From Ziziphus jujuba (lineage: Eukaryota > Streptophyta > Magnoliopsida > Rosales > Rhamnaceae), in NCBI RefSeq assembly GCF_031755915.1, contig NC_083385.1, positions 14,839,001 through 14,903,000 on the forward strand: a stretch of 64,000 nt of DNA. Direction: 5' to 3'. Of the stretch, positions 49,078-59,240 are shown piece after piece. A model generated the notes under the pieces. That model saw only the letters and a list, made by a program, of their open reading frames with translations, was not told the DNA's origin and did no database searches. Position 1 is the stretch's first letter. Every line of letters starts with the position of its first letter. A program made the translations under genes and the position numbers.

Positions 49078-51018
49078 ATGGCGATCTCTTTGTGGATATC
49101 TCAAACTACTCCACCTCTTATATTTTGTATACTTTTCTACCTTCCTTTGGCTTATCCAATTCACTTCAAAGTAACTAGATTTGTTCCCAATGAACCAAAT
49201 GTTCTATATTTGGGAGATGCAAAACCCGAAGTTGGAACAGTTGAGTTCAACGATGTTGACTATCTCTGCCGTGTTGGCCAAGTTATCTCAGCGAACAGAG
49301 TTCGAGTATGGGATGCTGCTACTAAAGAGCTCTCTGACTTTACATCCCATCTCACCTTCACCATTGATACACTTGACCGTATTCGTTATGCTGCCGGTCT
49401 TGCATTCTTTCTTGCTCCTGTTGGATTTCAGATTCCACCAAACTCAGCTGGTGGTTTTCTAGGCCTATTCAATACCACCACCAGTGACTCTCCTTGGAAC
49501 CAGATTGTTCATGTCGAATTCGACTCTTTCTCGAACCCTGAGTGGGATCCTCCTGTTGGGCATGTGGGGATCAACAGCAACTCAATTTCTTCGGCTGTCT
49601 ACACTCCTTGGAATGCAAGCTTCCATAACAGTGACATTGCTGATGTATGGATCAAATACCATGCTACTTCTCAAAATCTAAGTGTCTCTTGGAGCTACCA
49701 AAATACCACCAATCCCAAAGAGAAAACTAGTCTTTCTTACAAAATCGACCTGATGAAGGTTCTTCCAGAGTGGGTCACCGTTGGTTTTTCAGCCGCCACC
49801 AGTCATTTTGTAGAGCGGCATGTACTTCTATCATGGGAATTTACTTCAACATTGAATACTAAGGAAACACATAAGCATGAGAAAGAAAAGGATAAGCTAG
49901 TACTGGTGGGTCTAACAGTGTCACTAGGTGTTCTAGTGGCAGGGCTAGTTATAGCCTTTGTGTTCTTTTGGAAGCGAAAGCGGAAAAATAGACAAGCAGA
50001 GAAGACGGTAAACTTAACATCAATGAATGATGATCTTGAAAGAGGAGCAGGACCGAGAAGGTTTTCTTACACCGATCTAGCTTCAGCAACAAACAACTTC
50101 TCGAATGATAGGAAGTTGGGTGAAGGAGGCTTTGGCACTGTCTACAAAGGATACCTGAAAGATCTAGATGCATTAGTGGCTGTGAAGAAATTCTCAAGCG
50201 GGTCTAAGCAGGGGAAAAAAGAGTACATAACAGAGGTGAAGGTCATTAGCAGCTTGAGACATCGAAATCTGGTGCAACTCTTAGGTTGGTGCCATGACAA
50301 AGGCAATTTCCTCCTCGTCTACGAGTTCATGCCAAATGGCAGTCTTGATTCCCACCTCTTTGGCAAGAGAAGTCCCCTCAATTGGGCTTTGAGATACAAG
50401 ATATGTCTTGGAATAGCCTCCGCATTGCTGTATCTTCATGAAGAGTGGGAACAATGCGTGGTGCACAGAGATATCAAATCAAGCAATGTGATGCTAGATT
50501 CGAGCTTCAATGTCAAACTTGGAGACTTTGGATTAGCACGACTAATGGATCACGAGCTCGGTCCCAAGACAACAGGGTTGGCTGGGACATTAGGCTACTT
50601 GGCACCGGAATATATAAGCACGAGAAGGGCAAGTAAAGAGGCAGATGTGTATAGCTTTGGAGTGGTTGCATTAGAGATTGCTAGTGGAAGGAAGTCAGCA
50701 AATCTAATGGAAGAGGAGTCAGAAATGGGATTGTTAGAGTGGGTTTGGGATCTTTATGGGAAAGGAAACCTTATTTTGGGTGTGGATGAGAGGCTGCATA
50801 TGGAGTTTGATCAGAGACAAATAGAATGTTTGATGATTGTGGGATTGTGGTGTGCTTACCCTGATCAAAATCTGAGGCCATCAATTAGGCAAGCAATTCA
50901 AGTGCTTAATTTTGAAGCAGCACTGCCTGAGCTTCCATCTAGAATGCCTATCCCTTTTTATGATGCGCCTACACTACCTGTCAGCTCTCCTCAACCTTTT
51001 GCAACACCAATCCTTTGA
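49078..51018 (+). CDS. L-type lectin receptor kinase, LecRK-IX-like (array gene C)
   Basis: Intronless, 646 residues. Signal peptide about 1-28 (FCILFYLPLAYP), lectin domain about 29-265 (YLCRVGQVISANRVRVWD; PPNSAGGFLGLFNTTTSDS; VEFDSFSNPEWDP), a transmembrane helix about 275-300 and a basic flank. The kinase has GEGGFGTVYKG with its first Gly at 348, VAVKK, H463-R-D, and GTLGYLAPEY. In the kinase C-lobe it has YISTRRAS and LHMEFDQRQ, both shared with gene D and different from A and B, so C and D form the second sister pair. The C-terminal tail lacks the SSGEP phrase of the others and reads SSPQPFATPIL. The start is the first ATG before a good signal peptide; a GTG upstream in frame is not considered. 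Catalytic residues are complete. Confidence 0.96.
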   Translation: MAISLWISQTTPPLIFCILFYLPLAYPIHFKVTRFVPNEPNVLYLGDAKPEVGTVEFNDVDYLCRVGQVISANRVRVWDAATKELSDFTSHLTFTIDTLDRIRYAAGLAFFLAPVGFQIPPNSAGGFLGLFNTTTSDSPWNQIVHVEFDSFSNPEWDPPVGHVGINSNSISSAVYTPWNASFHNSDIADVWIKYHATSQNLSVSWSYQNTTNPKEKTSLSYKIDLMKVLPEWVTVGFSAATSHFVERHVLLSWEFTSTLNTKETHKHEKEKDKLVLVGLTVSLGVLVAGLVIAFVFFWKRKRKNRQAEKTVNLTSMNDDLERGAGPRRFSYTDLASATNNFSNDRKLGEGGFGTVYKGYLKDLDALVAVKKFSSGSKQGKKEYITEVKVISSLRHRNLVQLLGWCHDKGNFLLVYEFMPNGSLDSHLFGKRSPLNWALRYKICLGIASALLYLHEEWEQCVVHRDIKSSNVMLDSSFNVKLGDFGLARLMDHELGPKTTGLAGTLGYLAPEYISTRRASKEADVYSFGVVALEIASGRKSANLMEEESEMGLLEWVWDLYGKGNLILGVDERLHMEFDQRQIECLMIVGLWCAYPDQNLRPSIRQAIQVLNFEAALPELPSRMPIPFYDAPTLPVSSPQPFATPIL

Positions 51019-53419
51019 AGCGGGTCGTTGATTTGGAAAACCATACTAGGATTTTGTTTTTGTGGAGCATACTTGTAAATTATTTACTTTTATACAAGCA
51101 CGCTAATAATAAAATTTTGTAAAGCATAAATGTTGAAGCCCTTATTTGTATAAATTAGAAAGCCATTTTTTCATCAAAAACACAAAGCGTTGCATTCGTT
51201 TGGCAAATTTGAAGCTTGCGACGTCTTTTTAGAGTTGATTTTGAATGTCATAATTAAAATGCAAAATATATATATAATTCAAAACAATTATTTAAAAAGA
51301 TAATCATTTGGCATCAAAATTTGTTAAACTAATTCGACGTCTTTACTATTATTTATAGAATATAATTTACAATACATACCTTAGTTCAATGCATACCTGA
51401 TCCAGTATTTCTTTCTCAAATCTCTGCCAAGCCAAAAAAAATTGAACAATTAAACGTTTTAAAGAAAATAAACATGAAGCAGAGATGAAGACAAGAAGAT
51501 TCAAAGATGGTAATGCAAAGCCAACAAGTAAATCCTTATAATATTCAATCCATCTCCTGACTAATGGTTATGATGGCCATGTTATAAACATTTGTAGTTC
51601 GTCTGCTTAACTTGATGGACAAGATATATCAATTATGCTCCATTCTTAGATTACATTAATTAATTATATGCATATGATGTTTTTCCTTTACATATGTCGT
51701 TCAGGAAAGTCTTCTGCTATTAAATTCTGTGTTAATTATAATCATGAAGAAAACAAAAGACTCGTTTGAAAATAAATGAATAAAATAAAGAAAAAGACTA
51801 ATTTTATATTTAATAGGGATTCGAGGTAGAATTGTGAGTCCAAATTATTCAATGAGAATGCACCACTTTGGTTGTGGTGAGTCCAAATAGTCAGATTGTT
51901 GACTGTGGATGAAGATTGGGCTTGTTTCAGTAATAGTTCCTAGTCCCTATCAAAGCCATAACATGTGGTCAAGTAAGTACAAGCCGGCCCATTTCCCTTA
52001 CTACTCTTTTGATGTCTACTTATTAATTTATTATTTTTATATACAGAGATTACAATATATTTTAATATACAAGGAGGGGAGATTCAACATAAACATGATC
52101 GACTTCAGGATTTGAAAGCGTATTTTCGATGATTTTACTCGGGCCAAGTCTATGAATATAATTTATTTTATTCATTTTTTGCTTCCATTTTTAATGACTT
52201 TCTAGATATAAGAAATTAAGGTTTCTTCCTTTTTTTTTTTTTTTTTTTTGGCCCTTTTTTGGGAGGGGAATTTTAGCGGGGTCAAACTTTGAATCTAGAA
52301 TTGGGTGTGTATTCTTGTGGTTCTACTATCACGGGATCAACAAGACTTGAAATATTTAACTATTTAAAGGTTGGAAAACTAAATTATTATCTTAGGCCCG
52401 GTTGATCTACCTTTACCAAATTAGCATCAATTTCCATGCTAATTTTCTTTTTTTTTTTCTTTTTTAAAGGAAATATGAAATAAACTAAACCAAAGCATGG
52501 AGTACATCATCTTCCTGAAAAGGAGATGGCCAATCAGGTGGAAATCTTTTAAAAATTTCAATGTTAGTTCAAGTCTCTGGTATATGGTAGATTTACATCT
52601 TAATTATACCAATAATTCATATATGGACAAAATCTTCCTACTAATATTTTATTGGGTCAGGGTATTGATTAATTTCTTGGCTATGATAATGATGTTATGT
52701 GGAAGACTTTTCCAAAGCGAATTAAATTGACATGAAAATCCAATTTTGTTGAAAATGTGTCACAAGTTGAATATTATTATAGGAATTATCCACCCATCAT
52801 ATACGTAAGTGCACAGGCTTAGCTGTAACTTTCATATTTCGCTACCGAATTGTTTCCAATTGTTTTGAAGCCAAACCTTGGACAATCATTATTTTATTAT
52901 ATATAATTAGGGAAAAAAAAAAAAAAGTTCATTCATTTCTAGTTTATGCCAAACGTTATTGAACATTAATTTTTTATTATTATTATTTTATCTCTTTTCC
53001 AACATTGATTTCGATCTTTATTAGACTTTCCGATTAATATAATATTTTCCATCTTTATTAGATTTTCTGACTGATATAATTAAGACCAGAAGATGAATAA
53101 ATTCCTTTGTTTACAAACAAAAACCTATCTTAGATTTAGTCCAAGCTGATTCTGCGGAAAAATCTCATTGATCTGTACTTCTACGCCACGTTTAAAAGTA
53201 AATATATATTCATTAGTTTTTGTTTGTACCTACAAAGAAATTGCATGGTGGTCTTTCTTTATATTGTCATCTACTCATTTAACTCTCTTTGAAGCTTCTT
53301 CTTATCAATAGCATAAAATTAAGAAAGCTGTCTGAAATTAATTACAGCATAATTAAAGTAATTTGCATACGCAAATATACATATACTTTCAGTTTCGACC
53401 TTGTTTCTCTAAAACACAT
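51019..53419. other. Intergenic region between LecRK genes C and D
   Basis: No gene recognised. Poly-T tracts lie at 52229-52250 and 52446-52465. The promoter of gene D is at the right end; short ORFs have no known domain. Confidence 0.6.
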
Positions 53420-55357
53420 ATGGGAACCTCAAGAGCTGCACAATTGCTATTCTGTATCCTTTTCAACCTTCCTTTAGCTTATTCAATTCAATTCCAAATA
53501 CCTCGTTTCGAACCAAGTAATCCAAATGTTCTTTATCAGGGAGCTGCTGAACCTTCAGTCGGAGCTGTTGAACTAATTGACAATGTTGATTATCTCTGTC
53601 GAGTAGGCAGAGTAATCTCTGCAGACAGGGTCCGACTATGGGATGCTGACACAAGAAAGCTTTCCGACTTCACAACCCATTTCTCCTTCTACATCAACAC
53701 ACTCGGCCGGACATCTTATGCTGCTGGCCTTGCATTCTTCCTAGCTCCGCATGGATTTCAAATTCCACCCAACTCTGCAGGTGGTTTTCTAGGCCTATTC
53801 AACACCACCACTAGTGACTCCCGTAAGAACCAAATTGTTCATGTTGAATTCGACTCTTTCGCGAACCCTGAATGGGATCCTACATATGAGCATGTTGGGA
53901 TCAATAACAACTCAATTTCTTCGGTTGTCACTACCCCTTGGAATGCTAGCTTCCATAACGGTGACACGGCTGATGTATGGATTAACTACAATGCTACTAC
54001 TCATAATCTAAGTGTCTCTTGGATGTACCAGAAAACTTCTAATGCCAAAGAGAACACCAGCCTTTCTTACCAAATCAACTTGATGGAGGTTTTGCCTGAG
54101 TGGGTCACTGTTGGGTTATCTGCTGCTACAAGTCAATTTATAGAGCGCCATGTAGTTCAATCATGGGATTTTAGTTCAAGTTTGGATATAAAAGAAACAG
54201 ATAAACAAAATAGTGGAAAGACAAAATTAGTGGTGGCTTTGACAGTTTCAGGAGGTGTTTTGATTTCTGGGGTGGTTATAGCTTTTGTGTTGTTATGGAA
54301 GCGGAAGAAGAAAAACAGGGAAAAAACAGAGACAGTGAACACAACTTCGATTAATGTTGATCTCGAAAGAGGAGCCGGACCAAGAAGGTTTTCTTACCTT
54401 AATCTAGTTTCAGCAACCAACAACTTCTCTGATGACAAGAAGTTGGGTAAAGGAGGTTTCGGTACTGTTTACAAAGGCTACTTAAAAGATTTGAATATGG
54501 TTGTAGCGGTGAAAAAATTTTCGGGAGGATCAAAACAGGGAAGAAAAGAGTACATAACAGAGGTGAAGGTGATTAGCAGCTTAAGACATCGAAATTTGGT
54601 GCAACTCATAGGCTGGTGCCATGACAAAGGTGAGTTCCTCCTGGTCTACGAGTTCATGCCAAATGGTAGTCTTGATTCCCACCTCTTTGGCAAGAAAAGC
54701 CTTCTTGTTTGGGGTGTGAGATACAAGATTTCTCTTGGAATAGCTTCGGCATTGCTGTATCTTCATGAAGAGTGGGAACAATGTGTGGTGCACAGAGATA
54801 TCAAATCGAGTAACGTTATGCTAGATGCAAACTTCAATGTCAAGCTTGGAGACTTTGGGTTAGCCCGTCTTATGGACCATGAGCTTGGCCCCAAGACAAC
54901 GGGGTTGGCTGGGACATTAGGCTACATGGCTCCGGAATACATAAGCACTAGAAGGGCTAGTAAAGAGTCTGATGTTTATAGCTTTGGTGTGGTTGCTTTA
55001 GAAATCGCTACTGGAAGGAAGTCAGCTGATCGTATCGAAGAGGATTCCGAAATTGGATTGGTAGAATGGGTTTGGAACCTTTATGGGAAAGGAAAACTTG
55101 AAATGGTTGTGGATGAGAAGCTGCATATGGAATTTGATCAGAGACAGGTAGAGTGGTTGATGATTGTAGGGCTGTGGTGTGCTCACCCAGATCAAAGTCT
55201 AAGGCCATCAATTAGGCAAGCCATTCATGTCCTTAACTTTGAGGCAGCGTTGCCCAATCTTCCTCCTAAGATGCCTATTCCAATTTATGATGTGCCTACA
55301 CTCTCTGTCAGCTCAGGTGAGCCATTACTGACTACAAGTCTTGAAGTGGGTCGGTGA
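53420..55357 (+). CDS. L-type lectin receptor kinase, LecRK-IX-like (array gene D)
   Basis: Intronless, 645 residues. Signal peptide about 1-24 (FCILFNLPLAYS), lectin domain about 25-260 (YLCRVGRVISADRVRLWD; PPNSAGGFLGLFNTTTSDS; VEFDSFANPEWDP), transmembrane helix about 272-296, then a basic KRKKK flank. The kinase P-loop reads GKGGFGTVYKG with its first Gly at 343: Lys344 replaces the Glu found in A, B and C. VAVKK, H458-R-D, DFGLARLMD and GTLGYMAPEY are intact, and the C terminus is SSGEPLLTTSLEVGR. It is closest to gene C by YISTRRAS and LHMEFDQRQ. The Glu-to-Lys change is at a variable loop position and need not abolish activity. Confidence 0.96.
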   Translation: MGTSRAAQLLFCILFNLPLAYSIQFQIPRFEPSNPNVLYQGAAEPSVGAVELIDNVDYLCRVGRVISADRVRLWDADTRKLSDFTTHFSFYINTLGRTSYAAGLAFFLAPHGFQIPPNSAGGFLGLFNTTTSDSRKNQIVHVEFDSFANPEWDPTYEHVGINNNSISSVVTTPWNASFHNGDTADVWINYNATTHNLSVSWMYQKTSNAKENTSLSYQINLMEVLPEWVTVGLSAATSQFIERHVVQSWDFSSSLDIKETDKQNSGKTKLVVALTVSGGVLISGVVIAFVLLWKRKKKNREKTETVNTTSINVDLERGAGPRRFSYLNLVSATNNFSDDKKLGKGGFGTVYKGYLKDLNMVVAVKKFSGGSKQGRKEYITEVKVISSLRHRNLVQLIGWCHDKGEFLLVYEFMPNGSLDSHLFGKKSLLVWGVRYKISLGIASALLYLHEEWEQCVVHRDIKSSNVMLDANFNVKLGDFGLARLMDHELGPKTTGLAGTLGYMAPEYISTRRASKESDVYSFGVVALEIATGRKSADRIEEDSEIGLVEWVWNLYGKGKLEMVVDEKLHMEFDQRQVEWLMIVGLWCAHPDQSLRPSIRQAIHVLNFEAALPNLPPKMPIPIYDVPTLSVSSGEPLLTTSLEVGR

Positions 55358-57485
55358 TAGATCAACTAGAAAATCATCAAAATTTATTACTTATACATTG
55401 TTGCTCTGTAATATATGTTTCTAAATATTTAATATTGTTATAGAACATCCATGAACTGGGATCAAGAACACAATAATTTGCAGTAGTTGGTAGATTCTAT
55501 TCATTTTTATATCGGTTTTGAAATAGATAGAAGATTCCAATTCTTCAATCAAGTCTCGCTTAGTTTTAATAATGGTGTTACTTGCTTTTAGGCTTTTAAT
55601 TTAGTGTTATATGTTGGTTGGTGCTGTTATTTTTTTTTTTTTTTTTAATATATTGGTATGACTTATGAAACTTTTCAAATTCTTAACCAGAAACTTTTTT
55701 TTCCCCCTCTTCCGCAAATTAATGCTTAATTGTATTCCTACAAGTCACTAGTAATGTTTTGATGATTTTTTTTTTTTTGTTTTTTATTTGTGATAATGTT
55801 TTAGTAATATGTTAATTGAACATGATCTTTAAAGAGTCCTTAATTATTGTTTTACCATCCAAAATATTTTTAGTACGGCGAATGAGTTACTTGAACCAAA
55901 AATCCAAATTTAACTACCAAAAAAATAGGGTTATTAGCCATGACAAATAGTGTGCTAAAAGTTTACATTTTGTGACAATGCTTTTAAATCACAATAACAA
56001 CACTTGTGGCCAATAATTTGTACCTAAAAGTGCTTCTAGCTACAGTAAGATCAATTTATAGCTGAAAATAATGGTCAAAAGTAATTTTAGCTGCAGTAAT
56101 TCATCAATTCATCATTGCTAAATGGCCGGTGAGGAATGCTTTTTTTATTTTTTCGTTATTTATTTATTTATTTATTTTTGTAGTATATTGCAAAGGTTCT
56201 CCTTAGACAAACCTAGCTTCTATATCATTGTTTAGTATTGATCCTAATCACAGTTTCCAAATGAGACTCCTTTTTTTGGGACAAATTTCCAAAATGAGCA
56301 CTGAAGAGCCCCAATTTGGGTTTGTAGTCAGTCCACACATTTGACTGCCGGGTTCAACACAGCAAGTTATTATATCAACGCAGCAACAGAGCTAAAGTTG
56401 AGAAAAATTTGACCTATTTGTTTAGTAATATAAATTAATTGCTATTAGGCTGGATTTTATTAAAGCATCCTAACTTTAGGGGTACCTCAACCAAATTTTG
56501 GCGTAATGCCCAAAGTGCAACATCATGGAAAATAAATTAGCAATGATAAAATATAAAAATAAAGTCAAAGTTATTAAAATTTTTACTAAATTTATTTATT
56601 AAATTATATGATAAATGATATACTAATATTTAATTTGTTTATATTTTTGATCCACTTATCTATATCAAATATTAATATTTTGCCATGAATAAATATTGAC
56701 ACACATAATTTTGGTAAATGTTTTTGGTAAAACAACTTGGTACATATAACCAAGCTCAACATTAATGTGAAAAAAGAACCAAAAAAAAAAAAAAAGAAAA
56801 AAAAACCGTAAAAAAGGCTCAATAATCAAAAGTATCTTTTCTCACTCTCCCTATTATTGGATCCAAAACTCATGCTAAAATGCTCGATACCATATTCAAA
56901 TGTCATTGGTGATGACCGGCCGGCTCTACAGGGCCGATGTAGCATCATATTATATCCGAAACTTTTTCATGTATTATTATATATTAACAACACCAGCAAC
57001 GGAACTTATGATGAAAATACATATATATATATCTATATATATATATATATATCTATATATATATATATATATAGATATATATATATATATATTTAAAAGC
57101 CTTTGTAGATTCAGACCAATACAGACGGCAACCGGCGTTTTCACTGAGGTTAGGTACAAATCTAAAATAAATGATACAAACTAAAAATCTCTTTAAGCTA
57201 CTTGTCTCATTCCATTTTTTAATATTCCCCAAAATCAACTTCATCTTTTTTGTCTTGTCAGTTTCTGTTATTTTATAGAAACCCATTATTCAAACCTAAT
57301 TAGGAAAAAAGAAATCAAAATTAGATGTATAGAATACCTTAATGATGCTTGAGTTGCAGTATAGAAAAGGTCAAAAAGAAAGACAGCCATATAACCAAGT
57401 GGGGCCTAATATGTTTACCCAAAAAAAACAAAAAAAAAAAAAAAATGGTTGGGGCATAATATATTAGCCAAATTTTATCAATATG

Positions 57486-57520
<35 letters not shown>

Positions 57521-57895
57521 GTATATGTATATATATATATTAGGACTCATATATATAAGTATATATATTAGACAAATCTTGGTAACGGTCACCATGACAT
57601 TGCATTTAACGGTTCATGATATACTTAGCATTTGATCAAACGCCTAAGAGAGTCCCATCAAGAAGGCTTTAATTACTAGGTCATCAATATTAAACTGTGT
57701 AATCTAATTAAGACCTGGTAAGTAATTGAATAAGAACAATTAACGCTGCTTATCCACTAAACTTGTCATTGTTAATAAGACCGTGTTATCGTAATTAGGA
57801 CAACCATGTAGTTGAACTACTCCTTGATCTCTCTACCCCAAAACCAATCCCTCTGTTCTCTTCCTCTGCTTTCTTCCTCTGTATACCTTTCAACA
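55358..57895. other. Intergenic region between gene D and the lectin-only gene
   Basis: Poly-T tracts near 55631-55646 and 55770-55780; AT-rich repeat text at 56570-56700 similar to members 1 and 2; a long palindromic (TA)n region at 57021-57092; more TA repeats at 57481-57540. No further gene. Confidence 0.6.
57021..57092. repeat. Palindromic (TA)n region able to form cruciforms
   Basis: TA units are interrupted by CT and GA steps placed symmetrically, so 57051-57076 is a perfect 26-bp palindrome within a longer self-complementary tract. Confidence 0.85.
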
Positions 57896-58705
57896 ATGGC
57901 TCTTTCCAACTCTTATCCACACCTTTTCAACGTCATCATCTTCTTCCTGCTGCTAATCACGAATGCCGAGTCTGTTTTCTTCAACTTTACCTCTTTCCAT
58001 CCTAACATGGTTGACATACAATTCGAAGGGGATGCATTTCCATCCAGTAATGTTCTGCAGCTCACAAAGAATCAAGTTGATGGTCCCCTCGCTGGCAGCA
58101 TAGGCCGAGCGTCGTATAACAAACCGGTGAAGATTTGGGATGCAGGAACAGGAAAGCTTACAGATTTCACCACCCATTTCTCATTTATCATGAAACAACT
58201 TGATGCCCAAATATATGGTGATGGCATAGCATTCTTTATTGCACCATTTGATGCGAGGCTTCCTCAGAATTCAAGTGGGGGTTACCTTGCACTATTCAGC
58301 AATGATACTGCCTTCAATTTCTCGAGCAATCAGATTGTTGCGGTTGAGTTTGATAGCTTCAGGAATGAATGGGATCCGAGCTCTGATCACGTAGGAATCA
58401 ATATCAACTCCATCATCTCAGTAACAAATGTGACATGGAAAAGTAGCATTAAAAACGGATCAATAGCAAATGCTTGGGTAAGTTATAACTCCACCACTCA
58501 AAATCTAAGTGTTTATCTTACATACGCTGAAAATCCAAAATTTGGTGGGGAATCTAGCCTTTCATATATTGTTGATTTGAGGAAGTTGTTGCCGGAAAGG
58601 GTTAGATTTGGTTTCTCTGCAGCAACTGGAGAAGTGATAGAAATACATAACCTTCTTTCCTGGTCATTTTACTCAACCTTGGTGGATGAGAGAAATCTCT
58701 TATAA
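57896..58705 (+). pseudogene. Lectin-only relic of an L-type lectin receptor kinase (array gene E, truncated)
   Basis: Open frame of 269 residues. Signal peptide about 1-26 (FFLLLITNAES), then a complete legume-lectin domain (FNFTSFHP; WDAGTGKLTDFTTHFSF; LPQNSSGGYLALFSN; VEFDSFRNEWDP; DHVGIN), ending SWSFYSTLVDERNLL. Intact array members continue here into a transmembrane helix and kinase; this one stops. The DNA from about 58688 on matches the region upstream of gene C, so the truncation is a rearrangement breakpoint, and the last four or so residues come from foreign sequence. The lectin sequence is clearly more diverged than A-D. It could still be expressed as a secreted soluble lectin, since the domain has no stop or frameshift. 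I call it a pseudogene only in the sense of a broken receptor. Confidence 0.85.
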
Positions 58706-59240
58706 ACACGTAAAAAGTGCTCGATACAAGAGGGTGTTCCGTGTTCTATTTATCTTTTATTAGGAGTCTTTCAGTTCTTTTGTCATAAAATTTGAAGTCT
58801 ATGTTATCTATATATATTCAATGAGATTAAAATAAATAAATAAATAAATGAAAGTTAAAGATAGATGATCAATCATTTAAAACTTTTGAATTTAATAAAT
58901 GATAATATATCATATCAAATTTAAAAATTTTAAATGATTGAATCTATCTATTTTCAATATTTTTAAATAATACATATATTTATATATATATATATATATA
59001 TATGCATATAACATGTAACTCAACTTACTAGAAGTCCACCTGCGAGAATCAACAACCCATGTTGACCGCAACTTACTAGTAGCTCGCACTGCCCCTCGAT
59101 CTTATTTACAGAAATCATCCCTTAATTTATTCCAACTATTTATTTATTTATTTATTGGAGCTTTCCAGGAAATCCAGATTGATTAACTTTCTAATTGCTG
59201 ACATTGCTGTATGCAAAATAAAATATTATTTTTCAAAAGC
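58688..59240. repeat. Duplicated block matching the region upstream of LecRK gene C (copy 2)
   Basis: Matches 47404-48037 and then 48578-48630, with the 540-bp segment absent. It contains TTGACC (about 59063-59068) and a single unit of the 29-bp repeat. It is sandwiched between the truncated lectin gene and the truncated hAT copy, with both joints abrupt. Confidence 0.85.
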
